From contig NZ_JAPSKV010000005.1 of assembly GCF_031181385.1 (NCBI RefSeq), positions 124,001 through 188,000 of the forward strand: 64,000 bases of DNA. The letters run 5' to 3'. The notes beneath the pieces are model-generated. The model ran no database searches, was not told where the DNA came from, and was given only the letters and a program-made list of their open reading frames with translations. This stretch comes from Fredinandcohnia onubensis. Lineage in GTDB: Bacteria; Bacillota; Bacilli; Bacillales; Bacillaceae_L. A program made the position numbers and the translations under genes. Of this stretch, positions 8,795 to 17,939 are shown piece after piece. Position 1 is the stretch's first letter, and each line of letters starts with the position of its first letter.

Positions 8795-9775
8795 TTATTC
8801 ATCCCCATGAATTATGCTCAGTAACCTATATTTGTCTATATTTGATCCACTCGCTATAACAACAGTTCTCTTTTGTTTTTCAATTTGATTTTCCATAATA
8901 CTTGCAAGTGTAACTGCACCTGAACCTTCAACTAATACCTTCCCTAAAAAAAGAAAGTCATTAATTGCAGCTTTTATCGTATCCTCTTTTACACAAATGA
9001 TCTCATCAACCCATTTTTGCATTAAATTAAACATATATGGTTCAGGATTTTTCAATGATAATCCATCTGCAATAGTAGTGGAATCTAAGATTTTAGTTAA
9101 TTTGCCTGTCTTCCAACTTTCGTAATATGCATTCGAACCCTCAGGTTGAACACCAATTACTTTTACATCCGGTTTTATCGATTTGATCGCAATTGCAATT
9201 CCAGATATCAAGCCACCACCACCGATTGGTACGATGACCTGTTCTACTTCTGGCAGCTCATTAAGGATTTCTAAGCCAATCGTTCCTTGACCTGCGATAA
9301 CATCACAATCAGCGACAGGATGGATATACACATATTGATGTTCTTCCGATAGTCTGCGAGCTTCTGTGTATGCTTCATCATACGTTTCACCAAGCACAAC
9401 TACTTTTGCGCCTAACCGCTTGCAAGTATCAATTTTTATTTGTGGTGTTTTTTCAGGTACAACAACCGTTGCTTGTACGCCAATATATTGGCTAGAATAA
9501 GCGACTCCAATTGCATGGTTTCCAGCAGATGCCGTAATATAATGTTGATTTGATTGATTCTCTTGGAGTGCTAATATTTTGTTAAAAGCACCTCTAATTT
9601 TAAATGAACCGGTTGGCTGTAGTGCTTCGGTTTTAATGTAGATTGGAAATCCATATTTCATATTTAAAATTTCGTGATTTACAATTTTGGTTTGTAAATT
9701 GATTTTTTCTTGAATTCTTTCCCTTGCTTGGTTTATTGTTTCGAGAGTTGGTATATTCAGATTTTGACCTAACAT
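8795..9775 (-). CDS. Threonine/serine dehydratase-like PLP enzyme
   Basis: Fold-type II PLP enzyme of 326 residues: the cofactor lysine K59 in PTGSFKIRGA, ASAGNHAIGVAYSS, and the phosphate-binding GGGGLISGIA loop. It lacks the C-terminal ACT regulatory domain of biosynthetic IlvA, so it resembles catabolic threonine/serine ammonia-lyases and hydroxyaspartate dehydratases or EutB-type enzymes. Its ATG overlaps the stop of the threonine synthase-like gene (TAATG). Such enzymes release ammonia from beta-hydroxy amino acids and form reactive enamines; a RidA-family gene in the same cluster fits that chemistry. The exact substrate is unknown. Confidence 0.88.
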   Translation of the reverse strand: MLGQNLNIPTLETINQARERIQEKINLQTKIVNHEILNMKYGFPIYIKTEALQPTGSFKIRGAFNKILALQENQSNQHYITASAGNHAIGVAYSSQYIGVQATVVVPEKTPQIKIDTCKRLGAKVVVLGETYDEAYTEARRLSEEHQYVYIHPVADCDVIAGQGTIGLEILNELPEVEQVIVPIGGGGLISGIAIAIKSIKPDVKVIGVQPEGSNAYYESWKTGKLTKILDSTTIADGLSLKNPEPYMFNLMQKWVDEIICVKEDTIKAAINDFLFLGKVLVEGSGAVTLASIMENQIEKQKRTVVIASGSNIDKYRLLSIIHGDE

Positions 9776-10995
9776 TACTTCAGACCTTCCAAGAGCAATT
9801 TCTTTAGTTCATCAACATCCGGACCAATACATGGTATATAGTTATCGTTTGCAGAAATGCTTTTCATATCTTTTAGTCCGTTTCCTGTCAATAGTAATAA
9901 TACAGATTTATTGACCAAATTTTCTGAAATATTTATTTGTTTAACTGCAGCAAGCGCAGCAGCTGAAGATGGTTCAACGAATAATCCTTCATTCATAGCT
10001 AGTTCTTTTTGGGCTTGTAATATTTCTTCATCACTAACATCCACACAAATACCAGATGACTCTCTAATAATATCAAGAGTATAAGTCCCGTCTTCTGAGT
10101 ACCCATTTAATCCATCACCAATTCCACCAGCAACTGTTTGAGGATTAATTTCTGCATATACCTTTTCAGCATTTTCCTTATATGCCTTTGAAATAGGTGA
10201 ACACCCCGAAGCTTGAACACCAATCATTTTCGGTAACTTTCTGCCTAGATTAAAGATTTCATTCATTTCTTGGAATCCTTTGTATATTCCGACTAACAAT
10301 GGACCCGCTCCAATTGGTACCACAATATAATCTGGCCATTCCTTTATTTGATTATGGACCTCAAAGGCTACGCCTTTATCTCCTTCAAGTGTATATGGGT
10401 TAATAAATGTTGTAGTTAAATTATATAGCTCACCTAGTTCACTCATTTTTAAAGCCAAGTCATAACTATTACTGTATGGCCCTTTAACTTTGATGACTTT
10501 ACTTCCAAAAAACTGTGATTGCCTCACTTTTTCCGCTGGTGTACTTTCCGGTACAAGAATGATAGCTTCTAAATTAAGTCTAGCGGAGTATGCCGCAACA
10601 GAAGCAGCCCCATTTCCACTAGAAGCAACGACCACTTTGTTATACCCAAATTCTACTGCTTTTTTCATTCCAGCTGCTACTGGACGATCCTTGAAAGAAC
10701 CTGAAGGATTTGAGAACTCACATTTACCAAATAATTTGCGTAAACCAAGCATATTAGCAGTCTTTAATAATTCTAAAGTAGGTGTATCCCCTTCCCCTAA
10801 TAAACTACTAGTTTTCTCATCATGAAAAATTAGTGATTGTTTTAATTTATTGGCGCTTGAATTGGTTACGAAGTTGAAATCATTAAAATTATATTCAACA
10901 CGTAATATCCCCTTACAATTTGGACATTTATATACAGGTTTCGCATCAAATACAGATTCACAGCTTACACATTTTAAATAATATCCGGTTCCCAT
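9775..10995 (-). CDS. Threonine synthase-like PLP enzyme
   Basis: A 406-residue fold-type II PLP protein with an N-terminal zinc-ribbon-like part (Cys pairs CVSC and CPNC at about residues 9-12 and 24-27), the cofactor lysine in NPSGSFKDRPV (about K102), ASSGNGAASVAAYSA, and LLTGNGLKD near the end. This matches ThrC of Gram-positive bacteria, which makes threonine from O-phosphohomoserine. The start at ATG 10995 has AAGGA at 9 nt; a TTG at 11004 overlaps the upstream stop. Inside a catabolic operon and without hom or thrB, it is more likely an enzyme recruited for another beta-substituted amino acid, but a true threonine synthase is possible. Confidence 0.8.
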   Translation of the reverse strand: MGTGYYLKCVSCESVFDAKPVYKCPNCKGILRVEYNFNDFNFVTNSSANKLKQSLIFHDEKTSSLLGEGDTPTLELLKTANMLGLRKLFGKCEFSNPSGSFKDRPVAAGMKKAVEFGYNKVVVASSGNGAASVAAYSARLNLEAIILVPESTPAEKVRQSQFFGSKVIKVKGPYSNSYDLALKMSELGELYNLTTTFINPYTLEGDKGVAFEVHNQIKEWPDYIVVPIGAGPLLVGIYKGFQEMNEIFNLGRKLPKMIGVQASGCSPISKAYKENAEKVYAEINPQTVAGGIGDGLNGYSEDGTYTLDIIRESSGICVDVSDEEILQAQKELAMNEGLFVEPSSAAALAAVKQINISENLVNKSVLLLLTGNGLKDMKSISANDNYIPCIGPDVDELKKLLLEGLK

Positions 10996-11000
10996 ATATA

Positions 11001-12185
11001 TCAATCCTTGCCTAATAATTTAATTGCAACTTCAACAAAGATTTTACCTGCCATGACAACTTCCGATTTATGGACTTTTTCATTTTTTATATGTGCTTGA
11101 TTTAATGAACCAGGACCAAAGATAATGGTAGGAATCCCTTTTTCTACTGAGAAAAATGGCGCTTCACAAGTAGCTTCAAAAGATTTTATATGAATATCTC
11201 CTTTATGCTTTTGACTAATTTCCTTTACAGTATCAACAAGAACATGATCTTTTTCTAATAAACTAGCAGCTAAAAATGTGTATTTTTCAAGCTCGTATTC
11301 TACTCCTTCTTTCACTGCAACTTCACTAAGTAATTGCTCATATTCCTGTGTTACACCTTCTATTGTTTCACCTGGTAAGATTCTACGGTCAATTTCCACA
11401 ACACATTCATCAGGAATGATATTACCTGCAATACCACCTCTAATTGTTGTAATATTGCTGATTGCACTTCCTAAAAAGTCGTTGATGTGATTTTTTCGTA
11501 ACTCAGCACCATAGTTGAAAAGATATGGTAAGATTTTACTCATATTTTCAATTGCATTATTAGGGTTTTTCACATAACAAGAATGACCTGCTTCCCCTCT
11601 TGTTTTAAGATTGTAACGAGCTACACCTCGATGACCAATTGCAATATCTAAATCGGTTGGTTCACTAATGATTGCAAAATCAGCGGTAATATCCTCTTTT
11701 AAAAATTGTTTCATTCCTTTATTTACAAGCTCTTCATCTGCATTTAAAAACAAGATTAACTTTCCGTTTTTTGGATATCCTAAGCGTTTTAAACAGATTG
11801 CTGCATATACCATTGATGCAACCCCAGACTTCATATCTGAAGTTCCTCTACCATAGATATAGCCATCTTCATCTTCAAATGCATCAAATGGTCCGTAAGT
11901 CCATCCTTCAACTCCAGCTGGAACTGTATCTAAATGACCGTTATATATAATCGTTTTTCCTTCGTTTTCTCCCTCTAAAACAGCATATAAATTCGGTCTT
12001 CTATCATCTACATACTCAAGGCGTGAAGATATACCTTCTTTACTTAAAATTTCTTGAATTTTCAATGCAACATCTTCTTCATAGTTTCCTGGATTTTCAC
12101 TAGGAATTCGGACAATCTCTTTAAATATGCTAAGCTGCTCTCCCTCGTTAAACACAGTTTGTATTTGGTCCAGCACTTTGTTCAT
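11001..12185 (-). CDS. M20 family metallopeptidase/deacylase (ArgE/DapE group)
   Basis: The 394-residue protein has the M20 zinc sites: NGHLDTVPAG, GRGTSDMKSG, NADEELVNKG, and a C-terminal FGPGSLNQAHIKNE. A dimerisation domain interrupts the catalytic domain, as expected (GHRGVARYNLKTRGEAGHSC). The start at 12185 is chosen for AAGGAG 9 nt upstream; an earlier start would overlap the preceding gene by about 60 bp. M20 enzymes of this group remove acyl groups from N-acyl amino acids or cleave dipeptides. Next to the TRAP transporter and the D-threonine aldolase-like enzyme it may unmask the amino group of an imported N-acyl compound. Confidence 0.9.
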   Translation of the reverse strand: MNKVLDQIQTVFNEGEQLSIFKEIVRIPSENPGNYEEDVALKIQEILSKEGISSRLEYVDDRRPNLYAVLEGENEGKTIIYNGHLDTVPAGVEGWTYGPFDAFEDEDGYIYGRGTSDMKSGVASMVYAAICLKRLGYPKNGKLILFLNADEELVNKGMKQFLKEDITADFAIISEPTDLDIAIGHRGVARYNLKTRGEAGHSCYVKNPNNAIENMSKILPYLFNYGAELRKNHINDFLGSAISNITTIRGGIAGNIIPDECVVEIDRRILPGETIEGVTQEYEQLLSEVAVKEGVEYELEKYTFLAASLLEKDHVLVDTVKEISQKHKGDIHIKSFEATCEAPFFSVEKGIPTIIFGPGSLNQAHIKNEKVHKSEVVMAGKIFVEVAIKLLGKD

Positions 12186-12198
12186 GTTATCAAGCTCC

Positions 12199-13281
12199 TT
12201 AAAAATAGTCTCTTCCTCTTGCATCAACATTAATGGAACGTACAAGGCGATTATCTTCAAATAAAAATACTTGTTTATATAAATTCGGTACTACGCAAGC
12301 ATGGTTTGGAATAATCTCTACAATGTCACCTATTTTTACATCCACTTTTTCTGGATCATATTCAACAAAACCATGTTCTTCATTTAATTTAACAATCTTC
12401 AGCTCTGGATTATTAACAACTAACCCATATTGATTTCCTTTTATTGGCTGATCAGTTGTCATTGCCTTTGACCCGGCATCAATTGTTGCCTTTCCTTTCA
12501 TTGGAATACTAATTACTTTTGCAACAATTCGTAAGGCACATTGGTCGATATTCGCAATGCCAAGATGTACAGCATTCATATCATAGAATATAAAGTTTCC
12601 TGCTCTTGATTCAGTAATACCCGATAATTGATTGGGGAATTGTGAAGAAACAGTTGATCCACCTGATAATACTTCAACGTTGATTCCTTCAGCTTCAAGT
12701 TTTTGCTTATTTTCTAATAGTATCGAAGCTTCTTCCTTCGTTTTTTCTGGGTGCTGTTCAACAGGATATCCGTAAATATGGCCATAATACGTAAATATCC
12801 CTTTAAAATTTATCCACTTCTTACTAGTAACCTTTTTAACAAAATCTACAGTTTCTTCAGGTTGAATTCCTTCTCGGTGTCCGCCACTATCAATATCAAC
12901 GAGTACATTAACTGATTTGTTTAATTTTTCGCCGATTTTATCTAAACCTTCCAGCCCAATCTCACTATCTACTAAAGTAGTGAAAGTGAAACAATACGTA
13001 CTTAAAATATTGTAGAGACGATTCCATTGATCTTCTCCTATCAATGGCATTGCAAGCAAAATATTGTCGATTCCACCCTTTGCCATGACCTCTAATTCAG
13101 TCAAGGTTGCACACGTAATCCCTATTGCTCCACTTTCAATCTGTAATTTTGCGAATTCAACATTTTTATGTGGTTTTATGTGTGGACGGTGAGAAATATT
13201 ATATTCCGCTAAAGAATCTACCATTGACTGAATATTATTTTTAACTTGAGCAAAATCAATTTTTACATACGGTGTAATCAC
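12199..13281 (-). CDS. D-threonine aldolase / D-serine dehydratase family PLP enzyme
   Basis: A 360-residue fold-type III PLP protein. The alanine racemase-like N-terminal barrel carries RPHIKPHKN with the likely cofactor lysine K39. The C-terminal D-serine dehydratase-like domain carries the metal ligands His327 and Cys329 in PNHACVVPN. Members include D-threonine aldolase, D-serine dehydratase, 3-hydroxy-D-aspartate aldolase and D-glucosaminate dehydratase, all metal-dependent. It is the first enzyme gene after the TRAP transporter genes (22 bp after the large permease), which suggests that it or its M20 neighbour acts on the imported compound. The downstream KDG kinase and KDPG aldolase make a D-glucosaminate-type substrate attractive, but this is inference. 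Confidence 0.88.
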   Translation of the reverse strand: MITPYVKIDFAQVKNNIQSMVDSLAEYNISHRPHIKPHKNVEFAKLQIESGAIGITCATLTELEVMAKGGIDNILLAMPLIGEDQWNRLYNILSTYCFTFTTLVDSEIGLEGLDKIGEKLNKSVNVLVDIDSGGHREGIQPEETVDFVKKVTSKKWINFKGIFTYYGHIYGYPVEQHPEKTKEEASILLENKQKLEAEGINVEVLSGGSTVSSQFPNQLSGITESRAGNFIFYDMNAVHLGIANIDQCALRIVAKVISIPMKGKATIDAGSKAMTTDQPIKGNQYGLVVNNPELKIVKLNEEHGFVEYDPEKVDVKIGDIVEIIPNHACVVPNLYKQVFLFEDNRLVRSINVDARGRDYF

Positions 13282-13303
13282 TTCATTTACACATCCTTTT
13301 CAA

Positions 13304-14593
13304 TTAATCAAATAATCCTGGAATCCACATTGTTAAGCCTGGGATAAATGCAATGAGAATAACCACAGCTATTCCAGTAATTGCAAATGGGATCAAGTCT
13401 TTAACTGCTTTATCCATTTCAAGTTTTGCAATGTGTAATGAAATGAACAGAGTTGTACCTACAGGAGGAGTAAACAATCCTAATGCAAGTGTACATAACA
13501 TGATGAGTGAGAAGTGGATCGGATCCATACTCATTCCTGTTGCAATCGGCATAAAGATAGGAATGAAAATAAACAAGTTAGGAACTAAGTCCATAACCAT
13601 ACCGAATATGAACATTACGATAATCATCATTAGTAATAAGCCCCAGTTTGGTAAACCTAAGTTAAGTAGAAAGGAAGACATTGCTTGCGGGATTCCTTCT
13701 TGGATTAAAATCCAAGTAAAGATTGATGCCGTACAAACTATCATCATAACCGAAGTTGTAGAGTATACACTTTCTTTTAACGCTTCTGCAAACGCTTTCC
13801 AGCTTAACGTTTTGTAAACAAAGATTGCAATTAATAACGCATAAACTGCTGCAACTGCTGCTGCTTCTGTAGCTGTTGCAATTCCAAATACTATTACAGA
13901 CAATAATACAATCGGTAACATAAGCGCCCAAAATGCACCTGTAATATTTTTCACTAGTTCCTTTATAGTTGGTCTTTCTTCTCGAGGGTAATCCCTTCTC
14001 AATGAGATAATAATGGTAGTTGCTAAATATGTAATTCCAATAAGTAAACCTGGGATAATTCCAGCCAAAAACATTTCTGCAACAGATAGATTTGCTAACC
14101 ATGCAATAATAATCATAGTACTACTCGGAGGAATGATTATACCAACTACAGAGCTTGTCGCATTTATGGCTACAGCAAATGATGAACTATAGCCTTTTTG
14201 TTTCATTTCAGGGATTAATACGCTACCTACTGAGGCTGCATCTGCTACAGAAGATCCGGAAACACCAGCCATACCCATACTAGTTACGACTGATACACAA
14301 CCTAATCCACCTGGTAAATGTCTTACCATTGAATTTGCAACATTGATTAATCTTCTTGCAATATCACCATGAACCATTAAGTTTCCTGCCAGAATAAAGA
14401 ATGGAACTGCTAAAAAAGCAAAGGATTGAGTATTAGAAAAGAAGCGTTGTGCTAATGTTGATAACGGAATACCTTCAACTAACATAAAAAGTAAAGAGGA
14501 AGCACCCATTGCAAATGCGATTGGAGTTCCAAGTACAATCAATAGAAAAAAACTACACACCATGACCAAAATCATTGTTTTCATCAACTCCAT
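13304..14593 (-). CDS. TRAP transporter large permease subunit (DctM)
   Basis: A 429-residue, very hydrophobic protein of the DctM family with about 12 membrane segments, including the typical SSSTMIIIAW and FTPPVGTTLF loops. It is the ion-coupled transport subunit of a tripartite ATP-independent transporter. Its start overlaps the small-subunit gene by 41 bp; a GGAG lies very close to the first ATG, and the ATG at 14584 is an alternative. The gene directly precedes the D-threonine aldolase-like gene. TRAP systems import carboxylates, including sugar acids and some amino acids. Confidence 0.93.
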   Translation of the reverse strand: MELMKTMILVMVCSFFLLIVLGTPIAFAMGASSLLFMLVEGIPLSTLAQRFFSNTQSFAFLAVPFFILAGNLMVHGDIARRLINVANSMVRHLPGGLGCVSVVTSMGMAGVSGSSVADAASVGSVLIPEMKQKGYSSSFAVAINATSSVVGIIIPPSSTMIIIAWLANLSVAEMFLAGIIPGLLIGITYLATTIIISLRRDYPREERPTIKELVKNITGAFWALMLPIVLLSVIVFGIATATEAAAVAAVYALLIAIFVYKTLSWKAFAEALKESVYSTTSVMMIVCTASIFTWILIQEGIPQAMSSFLLNLGLPNWGLLLMMIIVMFIFGMVMDLVPNLFIFIPIFMPIATGMSMDPIHFSLIMLCTLALGLFTPPVGTTLFISLHIAKLEMDKAVKDLIPFAITGIAVVILIAFIPGLTMWIPGLFD

Positions 14594-15065
14594 ATACCGT
14601 TTTATTTTTTATAATCTCGAATATTTGTATAATTATCACGACAGTTGAACCTAGGAATGCAATTACCATTGATACATATAACCAAGCTCTTGAGATCTCA
14701 ATAATCGGTAGTAAAACGTCCACAACACTTTCGGTTAACTCATAACTAGATTTCAACATTAACAACGAAAAAGCCAACATTACAACTTTGTTAAAAATCA
14801 TGACAAATTTCTTTGTATTTCCTGTTAGTTTATCGAAAAAGAATGATACACCGATATGGTCATTATTTTTTGTTACTGCGATAATTGCTAAAAATACCAA
14901 CCAGGGAAAGACTAAACCTGTAAATGCGCTAACGAATGTAAACGAATGATTAAATAATTTCCGACTTATTACCTCAAGAGTGACGACAAGGGTTAATGCA
15001 ACTAATAGAATATTGGAAATTCCAACAGTTGTCCGTAAGAAGTAATCTAATATTTTCTTACCCAT
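14553..15065 (-). CDS. TRAP transporter small permease subunit (DctQ)
   Basis: A 170-residue membrane protein with four hydrophobic helices and the DctQ-like pattern ALTLVVTLEVISRKLFNHSF followed by FPWLVFLAIIAVTKNNDHIGV. It pairs with the large subunit in the membrane. It lies between the binding-protein and large-subunit genes, with an overlap to the latter that implies coupled translation. Confidence 0.9.
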   Translation of the reverse strand: MGKKILDYFLRTTVGISNILLVALTLVVTLEVISRKLFNHSFTFVSAFTGLVFPWLVFLAIIAVTKNNDHIGVSFFFDKLTGNTKKFVMIFNKVVMLAFSLLMLKSSYELTESVVDVLLPIIEISRAWLYVSMVIAFLGSTVVIIIQIFEIIKNKTVYGVDENNDFGHGV

Positions 15066-15133
15066 TATTCATTTCCACCTCCAAAATTGATGTTATAACC
15101 GGATGAAACTTCCATCCGGTTACTTAAGAACTA

Positions 15134-16171
15134 TTACTTACTTGCACGATAGTCTTCAATGAATTTTTGAGTTTTTTCCAAAAAGTCTTTACCGACGAAC
15201 TCATGGAAAGCTGAATAATCAATTTTCTCACTAAATGCATCTAAATCTGGATCGGTAACAATCTCTAAATCTTTTCCTAATTCATCTAACATTTCTTCAT
15301 GTTTTTGTTGTGTGTAATCGCGAGACGCTTTTTGGGCTGCTTCTGCTGCTTCTAAAACAATTCCTTGTAATTCTTCATCAAGGCTACTAAATAATTCATT
15401 ATTCATGATAAAGTTAACATGATAGTAAAAATGGTTTGTAAGTGTTAAATGATCTTGAACTTCATGAAAGTTACTTTCATAGATTGCATCTAATGGATTG
15501 AATTGACCATCAATTACGTTTTGTTGTAATCCCATGTATACTTCTGTAAATGCCATTGTTGTTACAGCAGCACCTAATTGAGTAAATGTTTCAACAGATG
15601 TTGGTTCCTGTGGACTACGAATCTTTAATCCTTTTAAATCTTCTGGAGTTTTAACAGGATGTACACTATTTGTAATTTGTGCAAACCCAAGATCTGTATG
15701 GGTAAGCACTTTGTATCCTTTTTCTTCAGCTTTTGCTTTAAGTTCATCTCCAATTTCACCATCTAGAACAGCGTATGCTTCTTCAAAGTTTTGAACCATG
15801 AATGGCAGTGCTAATACTGAGTATTCTGGAATGATGTTTTGCATTCCCCCACCACCTGCTAATTGCATATCTAAAGCACCTGAGCGAACTTGTTCTAACA
15901 TTTCTTGCTCAGAACCTAAAATTTCGCCCGCGAAAATTTCAATCATAACTTTTCCACCAGTTTTTTCTTCGATTACTTCTTTAAATGCTTTTGCAGCTGC
16001 ACCTCGTGTGGAATTCTCTGGTGTGTTATAACCTATTTTCCATTCATAAGACTCACCTTTATAACCGGAGTTGTTATTACCTGTTTCTGTGCTAGTTTCC
16101 TCATTTCCTCCACATGCAGCAGTTACAATAACTAACATCAAAGCAACTAAAAAAGCGAAAACCTTCTTCAT
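15134..16171 (-). CDS. TRAP transporter substrate-binding lipoprotein (DctP)
   Basis: The 345-residue protein has a signal segment MKKVFAFLVALMLVIVTAAC with a lipobox-like cysteine, then a DctP fold: LGSEQEMLEQVRSGALDMQL, PFMVQNFEEAYAVLDG and GLKIRSPQEPT, where the conserved arginine pairs with the ligand carboxylate, and later NVIDGQFNPL. It captures the substrate outside the membrane for the DctQM permease. GGGAGG precedes the ATG. Two long direct repeats lie immediately upstream and about 100 bp upstream, and are probably operator sites. The conserved Arg implies a carboxylate ligand; the compound is unknown. Confidence 0.92.
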   Translation of the reverse strand: MKKVFAFLVALMLVIVTAACGGNEETSTETGNNNSGYKGESYEWKIGYNTPENSTRGAAAKAFKEVIEEKTGGKVMIEIFAGEILGSEQEMLEQVRSGALDMQLAGGGGMQNIIPEYSVLALPFMVQNFEEAYAVLDGEIGDELKAKAEEKGYKVLTHTDLGFAQITNSVHPVKTPEDLKGLKIRSPQEPTSVETFTQLGAAVTTMAFTEVYMGLQQNVIDGQFNPLDAIYESNFHEVQDHLTLTNHFYYHVNFIMNNELFSSLDEELQGIVLEAAEAAQKASRDYTQQKHEEMLDELGKDLEIVTDPDLDAFSEKIDYSAFHEFVGKDFLEKTQKFIEDYRASK

Positions 16172-16183
16172 AATTTGCCTCCC

Positions 16184-16304
16184 TGTTCCTCATTGTGGAA
16201 CAACGTTCCAACCAATGATTATAATTTTCAATAGATTTATATGTTTTATGATAATTCACTAAAAATGTTTATCCCTTGTTCCTCATAGTGGAATTACGTT
16301 CCAA
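16184..16304. promoter_or_regulatory. Paired 28-bp operator-like direct repeats before the TRAP operon
   Basis: Two nearly identical 28-bp blocks occur at 16184-16211 and 16277-16304. Both begin TGTTCCTCAT and end ACGTTCCAA, with GTGGAA between. Each contains inverted parts (GTTCC..GGAAC and GGAACAACGTTCC in the first copy). The inner copy abuts the ribosome binding site of dctP and the outer lies 93 bp away. Since an IclR-family gene is adjacent, these are likely its binding sites and may support looping repression. Confidence 0.65.
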
Positions 16305-16424
16305 GATTAAATACCATTTAAGTATTTTGATACAAATAACAGAAAGAAGTTCTATTATATAAACGATCAATAATATTATTTTCGTTACGCATTACGGAGT
16401 GATGTCTCGGTGTTTAAAAATCGG

Positions 16425-17198
16425 TCAATCCGGAACACCCAATTTTGCACCAAGTTGCCTCGAAATTCGACGGGCCGTTAGCGTAATTATTTCAATTAAC
16501 TCATTCTCGATTCTTTTCATAGTTACCCTTGATTCTGGTCCTGATATACTTATAGCTGCTACCGGGTTTTGTTCATGGTCAAAAATCGGTGCAGCAATAC
16601 ATCTTATACCATCTTCATTTTCAATATTATCAAGTGAATAACCATTTTTACGAATTGTTTCTAGCTCCCTTTTCATATGTTCAAGGCTCGTAATGGTATT
16701 GGATGTATACGCTTCCATTCCTTTCGAAAGTAAAATCCTTTCTACTTCCTTTTCATCCAAATAGGCTAAAATAGATTTTCCAACACCTGTGCAGTGCATT
16801 AATCCCCTTTTCCCTATTCTAGAGTGCATACGGAGCGCTCGCTTCGACTCAACTTTATCAACATAAACTACTTCACCATTATCGTGAATACACAAGTGAA
16901 CTGTTTCATTAGTAACCCTTGACAATTCTTCAATTTTTGCTTTTGCAACATCCCGAATATTTATATTTTCTAAAATATAGTTGGAGATATAAAGAATTTG
17001 AGTGCCAAGTTTGTATTTCTCAGTAACTGGATCTTGTGTAACAAAATTAAAATCTAACAGTGTATGTAGTAATCTATGTGTTGTACTTTTTGCAACATCT
17101 AATCGGTTTGAGAGTTCGGTTACTCCAATCCCATGAGGATGTTGAGTTAAAATATTTAATATTTCTAATGCTCTTCCTACTGACTGTACTTGCGCCAT
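16425..17198 (-). CDS. IclR family transcriptional regulator
   Basis: The 257-residue protein has an N-terminal winged helix (residues 1-65; SVGRALEILNILTQHPHGIGVTELS) and a C-terminal IclR effector domain (HCTGVGKSILAYL, GYSLDNIENEDGIRCIAAPI, AAISISGP). IclR proteins sense small carbon metabolites and repress or activate catabolic operons. It lies between RidA and the TRAP genes on the same strand and probably acts at the repeated sites at 16184-16304. The ATG at 17198 has GGAG 10 nt upstream. Confidence 0.93.
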   Translation of the reverse strand: MAQVQSVGRALEILNILTQHPHGIGVTELSNRLDVAKSTTHRLLHTLLDFNFVTQDPVTEKYKLGTQILYISNYILENINIRDVAKAKIEELSRVTNETVHLCIHDNGEVVYVDKVESKRALRMHSRIGKRGLMHCTGVGKSILAYLDEKEVERILLSKGMEAYTSNTITSLEHMKRELETIRKNGYSLDNIENEDGIRCIAAPIFDHEQNPVAAISISGPESRVTMKRIENELIEIITLTARRISRQLGAKLGVPD

Positions 17199-17228
17199 TT
17201 ACAATCTACTCCATTTAGGATCAACCTG

Positions 17229-17693
17229 TTACCCTTCTAATTCAACAATCATTTCAATCTCAACTGGTGTATCAAATGGTAGTTCATTAGCTGAAAAAGC
17301 ACTTCTTGCGTGTTTACCTTTCTCCCCAAAAACTTGCACTAATAATTCAGATGCTCCATTCATTACATAGGGTTGCTCAACAAATCCATCTGCTGAATTA
17401 ACAAAACCTAAAACTTTCACAACTTGTTTAACTCTATTAAGATCTCCAATTTCTTGATGTAATACCGCTAAACAATTTATCATTGTTTGTCTTGCAGCTT
17501 CATATCCTTGCTCAATTGTAAGCCCATCTTTTCCAACCTTTCCTTTATAGATTAGCTCACCATTTTTACGACAATCTTGTCCAGAAGTATAAACCAGGTT
17601 TCCAAAAGTTTTTGCTGGTTCATATTCGGCTACTGGTTTATTGGCTTCCGGAAGTTCAATACCTAGTTCTTTTAGATTTACATAAATATCCAA
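17229..17693 (-). CDS. RidA family protein (enamine/imine deaminase type)
   Basis: A 154-residue YjgF/YER057c/UK114 protein, of the longer subgroup. It retains the arginine of the HARSAFSANELPFDTPVEIEM segment, which in RidA binds the substrate carboxylate. RidA hydrolyses the reactive enamines and imines released by PLP dehydratases, and several such dehydratase-like genes lie downstream in this cluster. The TTG at 17693 is preceded by GGGGGAG at 6 nt. It is probably the first gene of the catabolic transcription unit, followed after 30 bp by the IclR gene. Confidence 0.88.
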   Translation of the reverse strand: MDIYVNLKELGIELPEANKPVAEYEPAKTFGNLVYTSGQDCRKNGELIYKGKVGKDGLTIEQGYEAARQTMINCLAVLHQEIGDLNRVKQVVKVLGFVNSADGFVEQPYVMNGASELLVQVFGEKGKHARSAFSANELPFDTPVEIEMIVELEG

Positions 17694-17939
17694 CCAATTC
17701 TCCCCCTTTTTGTTATTTAAATTATTTTACGATTTTAAATATATCATTTTTAGATTTTTACAACAAGTCATAATCTTATAAATTTACAAAAATATTTTTA
17801 TAGTTCAAAAAATTTTTAAATAAGCGTTCCTTTGTAAATTAATTTCAATTAATGCTTAAATACATGTAAATAATGAATACCTTTAAGAAATTCGGTACTT
17901 ATCGACCAAGCCCATTCTACTATCAGACTGTAAAAATAG

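Noticed and set aside
13662-14102. 146-residue minus-strand frame inside the TRAP large-subunit gene
   Set aside because: It is a shifted reading of dctM with unnatural composition; the dctM frame has clear family motifs.
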